From assembly GCA_035498715.1 (NCBI GenBank), contig DATJZV010000003.1:1-10775 (forward strand): DNA of 10,775 nt, written 5' to 3'. Positions 6,348 through 10,775 of this stretch are shown here, piece by piece. Below the pieces are notes generated by a model. That model was not told where the DNA came from, did no database searches, and saw nothing but the letters and a program-made list of their open reading frames with translations. The DNA comes from DASPSR01 sp035498715. Its GTDB lineage: Bacteria > Nitrospirota > UBA9217. A program made the position numbers and the translations under genes. Position 1 is the first letter of the stretch. Each line of letters opens with the position of its first letter.

Positions 6348-7565
6348 TCATATCGGCAGACGCCACCAGAGCCGCTGCAGGAAGCCGGAACCCGGTATCC
6401 TGGCTGCCAGCGCGGACGTGACGGGTTTGGTGAGGTAGGTCATCAAGTGCTTCCGCTCGATCGCTTTTTTCAGGGTAACGACCCAGGAGCCGGAAAAGAA
6501 ACGCTCCCCGTCCACAAGGATCCCCATGTCCCTCCCCAGTGAGATCAGTTGCGGTTCAAGCTTCGGCTCATACGGCACGAGGTCCCGGCCGCTGATGCTC
6601 GACGAGATATTCAGGCTCGCGATGCGTGCCTGATTCGTCGCCAGATATGCCAGGCGCGGCATCAGCACGGGCTTGTCGGACTTATAGATGGTGATTGCAT
6701 CACCGATCCCGTAGACCCGTTCATCGTCTGGAGAGGAAAGCATATCCGTGACCTTGAGCCATCCGTTTGGATCCTTTGGCAACGGCAGTTCCCTGATCAG
6801 TCTTGTCGGCTGAATACCGCCTGTCCAGAGCAGCATCGACATCTCCCGTTCCTTTCCCGTTGCCAGTATGACCCTGTCCTTCCTGGCCTCCGCAATGGCG
6901 CTGCCGAAAATCAGCTTTACTCCTCTCTGTGACAGATAATCGTCAACGAACTCCCGAGCTTTGAGGGGGGATCCGGGAAGAAGATGTTCCCGGCTCTCAA
7001 CCAGCTCGACCGAGATCCTCCCTGACGCGAGGTCGTTCTCACTGCCGTGATCCTTGATCGCGTCGATCAGTTCTCCCGCTACCTCGACCCCTTCGGTGCC
7101 GCCTCCTGCCAGGACTATTGAAAATCGGCGGCCCGGGTCAGCGAGAAGCGCCTCCAGGTCGGCCCGGATACGCTCGGCATCACCCGGGGTGCGAAAGCGA
7201 TACGAAAGTTCCTCGACCCCGGGCACTCCGTAGAAATTGTTCTCCGCACCGCTGCTCAGGACCAGGTAATCGTAGTGCAAGGTGCTTTCCCGGGCAATGA
7301 CTTCCCGTTTTCCCGGATCAACGGACAGGACCTCGTCCTGAATAAAATTGATGCCGGCAGGTCTCAGCACGACCGCAAGTGGTATCCGGATCGCTTCCGG
7401 CCGTACTTTGCCGGCGATGATCTCATGGATGGACGGAATGAACGAGTGATATCCGAGCCGGTCGATCAGAGTGATTTCGATGGGAGATCTCAGGAGGTTC
7501 CTGAGCGAGAAAGCGGCCTCAAGCCCTCCAAAGCCTCCACCAACGATGACGATATGCAGCTTCAT
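6348..7565 (-). CDS. NDH-2-like FAD-dependent NAD(P)H dehydrogenase
   Basis: The 405-residue product is a two-dinucleotide-binding flavoprotein of the type II NADH dehydrogenase/SQR superfamily. The FAD site is at the extreme N-terminus (MKLHIVIVGGGFGG, residues 1-14), the NAD(P)H site at about 154-165 (GGGTEGVEVAGE), and the second FAD motif at about 286-290 (GIGDA). The C-terminus (FLQRLWWRLPI) is aromatic and basic, suiting a membrane-surface anchor. The protein contains no cysteine at all, which excludes a sulfide:quinone oxidoreductase and favours NADH:quinone oxidation without proton pumping; the actual electron acceptor is inferred. A TTG start at 7583 would add six residues, but the predicted transcript starts near 7587; ATG at 7565 has AGGAG (7575-7571) five bases away and places the nucleotide fold at residue 1. 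It is convergent with the peptidase gene and appears monocistronic. Confidence 0.82.
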   Translation of the reverse strand: MKLHIVIVGGGFGGLEAAFSLRNLLRSPIEITLIDRLGYHSFIPSIHEIIAGKVRPEAIRIPLAVVLRPAGINFIQDEVLSVDPGKREVIARESTLHYDYLVLSSGAENNFYGVPGVEELSYRFRTPGDAERIRADLEALLADPGRRFSIVLAGGGTEGVEVAGELIDAIKDHGSENDLASGRISVELVESREHLLPGSPLKAREFVDDYLSQRGVKLIFGSAIAEARKDRVILATGKEREMSMLLWTGGIQPTRLIRELPLPKDPNGWLKVTDMLSSPDDERVYGIGDAITIYKSDKPVLMPRLAYLATNQARIASLNISSSISGRDLVPYEPKLEPQLISLGRDMGILVDGERFFSGSWVVTLKKAIERKHLMTYLTKPVTSALAARIPGSGFLQRLWWRLPI

Positions 7566-7593
7566 AAGTGCTCCTACGCTCAAGTATACTCTT

Positions 7594-7621
7594 ATTGTAT
7601 CCTAAGGCTGTCCAATGTCAA
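7594..7621 (-). promoter_or_regulatory. Sigma70 promoter of the NDH-2-like gene
   Basis: On the minus strand TTGACA (7621-7616, perfect) and TACAAT (7599-7594, 5 of 6) are separated by 16 bases. Transcription would start near 7587, leaving a 22-base leader with AGGAG before ATG 7565. Confidence 0.75.
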
Positions 7622-7902
7622 ATAACAAAGGTATTTTGTTTCTGCTGTGCAAACCGTTTCGATCAATGATAGCGCACGGTACCCTGTCCTGATTGCGCAC
7701 CACCTCTTCTTTACCGTGCCCTTGTACGGCGGATTTTTGTTGACTGGCTTTTTCTTGCGACTGTAGTACGAAGTACGAAGCGACAAACGTCCTGCAGATG
7801 CGCGAACTGTCCGTGGAATAGGGTCCGAGAAACATCGCCTAGATGCAGTCCAAACCGCGAAATTCCGTGACCCTTCTCCGGACTCCCTGACAGAATATGC
7901 CC
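7622..7902. other. Intergenic stretch between two minus-strand genes
   Basis: Two overlapping minus-strand open frames of 64 and 77 codons exist here, but neither has a ribosome binding site or a recognisable protein, so I do not call them. An eight-base inverted repeat GCACGGTA/TACCGTGC (7674-7681, 7712-7719) encloses 30 bases, and TACGAAG is repeated directly at 7767-7773 and 7774-7780. No terminator with a T-run was seen after the gene ending at 7903. Confidence 0.4.
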
Positions 7903-8244
7903 TCAGCAGGTGATATGAAGAGCGGCGATCACGGTCTTTTTGCCCTGCATCGCGTTGAACAGTTCCACGGCCCTTCCTGTGGTCGCAACGTGGATATCAA
8001 TACCCTGTGACCGTATGAAGTTTTCCGTTTCCTTCGGTACGACCATCATTCCGGAGTAGCCCGTGCCGACGATAAGGATCTGGGGTTTCGCGGTGAGCAC
8101 ATCGGCCAAATCAGCGATCTGAAGACGATGCCCTTCCTTCCTCCACCAGGACGGGTCCACCCGACCGGGGTAAATGATGACATCCGAGACGTACATTTTA
8201 CCATCAACGACCAGGCTGCCAAATGAGTATGAGTCGATCTTCAT
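7903..8244 (-). CDS. Mth938/NDUFAF3-like domain protein (DUF498)
   Basis: The 113-residue product matches the Mth938-like (DUF498, NDUFAF3/AAMDC) family over its full length. It opens with IDSYSFGSLVVDGK, and has the hydrophobic strand KPQILIVGTGYSGMMVVPKET (positions 54-73 hold the family's glycine-rich turn and VPxET), followed by GIDIHVATTGRAVELFN. The human relative NDUFAF3 assists assembly of respiratory complex I, but bacterial members have no firmly established function. The fold is a small alpha/beta domain with no catalytic signature, presumably cytoplasmic. The start is firm because an in-frame TAA lies six bases upstream and the next Met is residue 17, yet no Shine-Dalgarno sequence precedes it. 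It lies between the NDH-2-like and GalT-like genes on the same strand, but gaps of 337 and 238 bases argue against an operon. Confidence 0.8.
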   Translation of the reverse strand: MKIDSYSFGSLVVDGKMYVSDVIIYPGRVDPSWWRKEGHRLQIADLADVLTAKPQILIVGTGYSGMMVVPKETENFIRSQGIDIHVATTGRAVELFNAMQGKKTVIAALHITC

Positions 8245-8482
8245 TGGTTAAAAGATAATGCCTGCTGTGTGTTCAACGAAAAAACGGACGGGTGATTGCA
8301 ATTTCGTTTGTGCTCCTCCTCGGGTCTTTTCTCAATTGTCCGGAACTTTCCCGTGATGCTGCCCGCCCTTCTCGCAGCGTATCTCCAGTTCCCCAACTGG
8401 CTTTCCCCCTCTTCGAGGGAGTGCATATCATGGATCAGACGTAAACCGCCTATTCCCGCATCAGATCACGCAGAAGGCGCCA
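8245..8482. other. 238-base spacer with short hairpin
   Basis: No gene is called here; open frames on both strands lack ribosome binding sites and known motifs. CCAGTT-CCCC-AACTGG (8385-8400) is a perfect six-pair, four-base-loop hairpin, followed closely by CCCTC-TTC-GAGGG. These may end the GalT-like transcript, though no T-run follows on the minus strand. Confidence 0.35.
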
Positions 8483-9532
8483 TTAAAAAATTGCCCGTAA
8501 TTTCTGCGCAAGTTCTTCGGGCAGGTTGATGATCAGTTCCGTCTGGAGCATCTTCTGCAGGAAATAATCGTCGTTCCGGTAATTGGGATAGAGGTTTTGC
8601 CGGTTGATGATCTTCAGCATGCACCGGTGTCCTTCCCCAGTATAAGGCTGTCGGGCCGCGTACAGGGTATAATTGAAGCTCAGGTGTCCAAGGTTTTCAT
8701 AAAAAGCGAGAACCTTTGAAATACCAAGGGAGAGATCTCTGATGTCGGCATCGGAAAGAAACGCGAAATCACTCTCGCTGTCCTGCACGGCCATAACTTC
8801 GTTGCTCCCCAGCGGGGAGAAGGCGGTCATCCAATGCCATCGTCCCGTCTGCGCTATATACCGCGAAGCGGCCTTCTTTTCTGCATCGACAAGGTCCGCA
8901 TGGTACGCGGAACCCTTGTTCTGGTAGTACATGCCGCACGCTTGCATGAGGCGCGCTTGATAGGAATAAGCCAAGGGCGTGACCAGCATCTGGAGGTGGG
9001 GATGAACCAAGCTGGCTCCCGCGGGAAACAGGTAGTTGACATTGACCGATACGCAGAGTGAGGATTGATCGTAACGATATACCGCTTTCAGGAACTCCCG
9101 CGCAGCCTGGAAGCCGTTTTCAAGCAGGCCAGGGGTGAACTCCGACAGCTTCAAGAAATGCGCATTGCTCAACGAGACCACGGCGTGGTACTTTCCGATG
9201 GCGAAGAGGTTTGGGAACAGAAGGGCTTCACCCCTCCGGATCCTGCCACCGGGCACAAGTTCCGGAGGATATTGAGGCGTGCTTTTCTCGACCCGGTCAG
9301 CACAGAAAATGCATGTCTTCGCGCTCTCTTCCGCCAGCCGCTCAATAAGTGCCGGGTCGCTGTCGCTGAAAAATGCTTTGGCTTTATCCTTGAGGAAAGG
9401 GTTATAAACGCTCGTATCACCAAGCAAGGGGTCCCTCCGTACCTCGACCTGAAAAACGTCCTCCCGGAAGTCCTTCTGCGGGTTCCGGATCGTAAATGTT
9501 GATGCAATGCTCTCAAAATGTATCGCAGTCAT
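8483..9532 (-). CDS. GalT-like HIT-superfamily nucleotidyltransferase/phosphorylase
   Basis: The 349-residue protein has the layout of galactose-1-phosphate uridylyltransferase. C74 and C77 (CIFC), H125 (SNAHF) and H177 line up with the four zinc ligands of GalT, and H179 in HPHLQ (177-181) lines up with the catalytic His that forms the nucleotidylated intermediate. GalT transfers UMP between UDP-glucose and galactose-1-phosphate; relatives instead act as ADP-glucose phosphorylases. Which reaction applies here is not decidable: the motif is HPHLQ whereas GalT has HPHGQ, and no galK, galE or glycogen gene is in the window. The C-terminal half (residues 210-349) is diverged. The protein should be cytoplasmic. 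GGTGGAG ends five bases before the ATG, supporting the start. I assign superfamily and chemistry type with confidence, substrate with none. Confidence 0.78.
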   Translation of the reverse strand: MTAIHFESIASTFTIRNPQKDFREDVFQVEVRRDPLLGDTSVYNPFLKDKAKAFFSDSDPALIERLAEESAKTCIFCADRVEKSTPQYPPELVPGGRIRRGEALLFPNLFAIGKYHAVVSLSNAHFLKLSEFTPGLLENGFQAAREFLKAVYRYDQSSLCVSVNVNYLFPAGASLVHPHLQMLVTPLAYSYQARLMQACGMYYQNKGSAYHADLVDAEKKAASRYIAQTGRWHWMTAFSPLGSNEVMAVQDSESDFAFLSDADIRDLSLGISKVLAFYENLGHLSFNYTLYAARQPYTGEGHRCMLKIINRQNLYPNYRNDDYFLQKMLQTELIINLPEELAQKLRAIF

Positions 9533-9859
9533 AGCGTCTCCACCGTGCAGATGGGAGAAATTCGATCATGTCCCCGAAGCAAGCCTTTCAGCCAGCCGCA
9601 ACAGCTTGTCACGAAAGGCTCAATCCCTGTAGTGAATCAAGTGACGGCGGGAATAAAGTTCGATGCATTTCTCATATAGCACGGATATTGCTGCTATCAT
9701 AAACTTATTTTAGCAGAATTTCATAAGGCCTTAAGTATCATGTTTCATTTTCCTGAAATCGCGGCATCTAAAGTAGGTTTTCCACGCTATAATTAGCTAT
9801 GATAAGAATATTAGTGTCAGCTCATCAGTCTAGCGTGCCTTGACGGCGGAGGTGGTATT
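9533..9859. other. 327-base divergent promoter region
   Basis: This spacer separates the GalT-like gene (minus) from the FmdB-type gene (plus). It turns AT-rich from about 9660. In the GalT-like leader an eight-pair stem AGCCTTTC/GAAAGGCT (9582-9589, 9613-9620) encloses 23 bases. TAAGGCCTTA (9724-9733) is a perfect palindrome and TTTCA-N6-TGAAA (9743-9758) is an operator-like inverted repeat. I found no convincing promoter for the minus-strand gene. Confidence 0.4.
9788..9793 (+). promoter_or_regulatory. -10 element upstream of the FmdB-type gene
   Basis: TATAAT is a perfect -10, but the hexamer 17 bases upstream (9765-9770, CATCTA) is a poor -35. Transcription would start near 9800, with a leader of about 60 bases. 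Confidence 0.4.
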
Positions 9860-10027
9860 ATGCCTTCCTATGAATATGTCTGCAAAGACTGCAAGAAGGA
9901 TTTCATGATCTTCCTCTCGCTTAAGGAATTGGAAGCAAATCCGAGGGTCATATGTCCGCACTGCGAAAGCGACAACGTAGAGAAGAAACTCACCGGATTC
10001 TTCGCCAAGACCGATAGAAAATCCTAA
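9860..10027 (+). CDS. FmdB-family zinc ribbon protein
   Basis: This 55-residue protein starts MPSYEYVCKDCKKDF, the hallmark of the FmdB putative regulatory family (PF09723). Two zinc knuckles are visible: C8 and C11 (CKDC) and C32 and C35 (CPHC), forming one four-cysteine zinc ribbon, followed by a basic tail. FmdB was named from a regulator of formamidase/amidase genes in Methylophilus, but most family members have no assigned function. GGAGGTGG at 9847-9854 lies about five bases before the ATG, a strong ribosome binding site. A gene for an unknown protein begins 15 bases after its stop, in the same reading frame, so the two are probably co-transcribed. Too small for enzymatic activity; a nucleic-acid or protein-binding role is inferred. 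Confidence 0.82.
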   Translation: MPSYEYVCKDCKKDFMIFLSLKELEANPRVICPHCESDNVEKKLTGFFAKTDRKS

Positions 10028-10042
10028 GAGAAGCGTATCATC

Positions 10043-10369
10043 GTGTTAAAAGCACTGAAAGAAAAATTCCTGCGTGAACTGGAGCCTTCAGAAAAGCTCT
10101 TTTTCCTCAAAAAGACGCGCGAATGCATCACTGACCGGGGATACCAGGCCGGCGAGGACCTGTTTTACTATTGCTATTTTCTGACGCTCAAGGAACGCTT
10201 CCGGAATATCAACCCATCAGGCGGCGAAGGATATACGCGGTTTCTGCTGGTGGAAGGGACCAGGGATATTGACGATGCCGTCAAGCTTTATGAAAAGCGC
10301 CTGGAGAAGAACAAGCGGTCAAAACCTGATCCGACCGGCTGCAGATATCTGGAATATTTCTCAGAATAA
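10043..10369 (+). CDS. Unknown 108-residue protein downstream of fmdB-type gene
   Basis: I do not recognise this protein. It is predicted to be mainly helical: a basic N-terminal helix (LKALKEKFLRELEPSEKL), a central aromatic patch (FYYCYFLTLKERF, residues about 41-53) and a charged C-terminal helix (DIDDAVKLYEKRLEKNKR, about 76-93), ending in a short tail with Cys and Tyr. There is no signal peptide. GTG at 10043 is taken as the start because the frame holds no internal Met and the TAA of the preceding gene is in the same frame 15 bases upstream; a weak purine stretch GAGAAG (10028-10033) can serve as ribosome binding site. It is likely co-transcribed with the zinc-ribbon gene, and a hairpin follows 15 bases after its stop. 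Confidence 0.68.
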   Translation: MLKALKEKFLRELEPSEKLFFLKKTRECITDRGYQAGEDLFYYCYFLTLKERFRNINPSGGEGYTRFLLVEGTRDIDDAVKLYEKRLEKNKRSKPDPTGCRYLEYFSE

Positions 10370-10384
10370 TAAATAGACCATCCC

Positions 10385-10416
10385 CTGAGCGGGCCTAAAT
10401 TGCTTCGCCCCCTCAG
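10385..10416. terminator. Hairpin between convergent genes
   Basis: CTGAGCGGGC (10385-10394) pairs with GCCCCCTCAG (10407-10416) at 9 of 10 positions around a 12-base loop. It lies between the stop of the unknown gene (10369) and that of the minus-strand gene (10454), a natural place for a shared bidirectional terminator. No T-run follows on either strand, so termination is inferred from position and GC-rich stem only. Confidence 0.45.
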
Positions 10417-10453
10417 ACGATCATCGCAGGGCGTATTCCGTGGTCTCCCCCTA

Positions 10454-10775
10454 TCAAAAATGTCCGAACATTGCCTCAAGTCTAAACAGGATGCCGGGTG
10501 TCGGCTCAAAGCCCCGGTCCCGCGGGAACCTGTACTGGGGTGTCACTTCAAAAAAGAGCCATCTACGCCAGATTTGCTGGCGATAGCGGATGCGGAGATC
10601 GACCTCCGTCAGCGCGTTAACCGGTTGGGTCTGAAATATGTTGACCCACTCGTATTCCAGCGCCTTCTTGGGACTCAACGGATGGGCAATGTTGAAAGCG
10701 TAATCATAAATGAAGCCGTCCACGTGGTCGGTTTGGATCCAGTCGTTAGTGGCACGAAAGAATAGTGTTTTCGAG
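10454..10775 (-). CDS. Probable outer-membrane beta-barrel protein (C-terminal part)
   Basis: The minus-strand frame is open from the right edge to the stop at 10454, giving 106 residues of a protein whose start is outside the window. The GTG or other internal starts are not used: the frame continues upstream to the edge with protein-like sequence (FFRATNDWIQTDHVDGF). The pattern is that of antiparallel beta-strands with alternating aromatic and polar residues (YEWVNIFQTQP, VDLRIRYRQQIW, WLFFEVTPQYRF, GILFRLEAMFG) and ends with a terminal Phe, the usual C-terminal signal for barrel insertion by the BAM complex. I infer an outer-membrane barrel or porin-like protein; the specific family is not identified. 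It is convergent with the unknown gene ending at 10369. Confidence 0.7.
   Translation of the reverse strand, partial: SKTLFFRATNDWIQTDHVDGFIYDYAFNIAHPLSPKKALEYEWVNIFQTQPVNALTEVDLRIRYRQQIWRRWLFFEVTPQYRFPRDRGFEPTPGILFRLEAMFGHF

Noticed and set aside
7566..7583. Six-residue N-terminal extension of the NDH-2-like protein from TTG 7583
   Set aside because: The predicted transcript starts at about 7587, and AGGAG lies correctly placed for ATG 7565.
7767..7780. Direct repeat of TACGAAG as the start of a repeat array
   Set aside because: There are only two copies of seven bases with no spacers; it is not a CRISPR or satellite array.
7602..7835. Two overlapping minus-strand open frames of 64 and 77 codons
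   Set aside because: They overlap in different frames and the promoter of the NDH-2-like gene, and have no ribosome binding site or recognisable protein features.
9065..9502. 145-codon plus-strand open frame
   Set aside because: It is antisense to the GalT-like gene, whose zinc and catalytic motifs make it the real coding strand.
10400..10765. 121-codon plus-strand open frame at the right edge
   Set aside because: It is antisense to the probable beta-barrel gene, has no ribosome binding site, and starts inside the hairpin between convergent genes.

Overview
The window looks like a chromosomal piece from a Gram-negative, probably anaerobic bacterium. It encodes a lipoprotein with a canonical lipobox, a secreted multidomain peptidase and the C-terminus of what looks like an outer-membrane beta-barrel protein, beside a small single-cluster [4Fe-4S] ferredoxin, a DUF2249 protein and an FmdB-type zinc ribbon. 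Base composition is mixed, roughly half G+C in genes and AT-richer in promoters. Nitrospirota or Desulfobacterota would fit this mix, but that is inference; there is no rRNA or tRNA to settle it. I see no mobile element, CRISPR array, prophage or RNA gene.

Layout. 1-194: 5' part of a small helical protein on the minus strand. 195-441: divergent promoter region with a strong CRP/FNR-type palindrome placed at -41.5 to the predicted start of transcription for the DUF2249 gene (442-663). 664-929: a perfect hairpin whose T-run lies on the minus strand, a cluster of ATGTCAT half-sites, and the promoter of a 59-residue ferredoxin with a TTG start (930-1109). 1110-1592: no convincing gene. 1593-2663: lipoprotein beta-propeller of the TolB/PD40 type. 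2664-2969: intergenic inverted repeat and a near-consensus sigma70 promoter. 2970-6329: a 1119-residue secreted protein that joins an M1-like zinc peptidase, an M28 aminopeptidase and a PDZ domain.

From 6348 to 9532 three genes lie on the minus strand, each separated by more than 200 bases: a cysteine-free NDH-2-like flavoprotein, a Mth938/NDUFAF3-like small protein and a GalT-like HIT-superfamily nucleotidyltransferase. A 327-base divergent spacer follows, then a plus-strand pair (FmdB-type zinc ribbon and an unknown 108-residue protein). A hairpin separates this pair from the convergent 3' end of the probable beta-barrel gene, which runs off the right edge.

The genes do not form one obvious pathway. 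The clearest functional grouping is the propeller lipoprotein followed by the M1-M28-PDZ peptidase, which together may be an envelope peptide-degrading module. The clearest regulatory signal is the CRP/FNR-type class II promoter in front of the DUF2249 gene. Several start sites (ferredoxin TTG, NDH-2-like ATG at 7565) are fixed by agreement between promoter, ribosome binding site and protein alignment.
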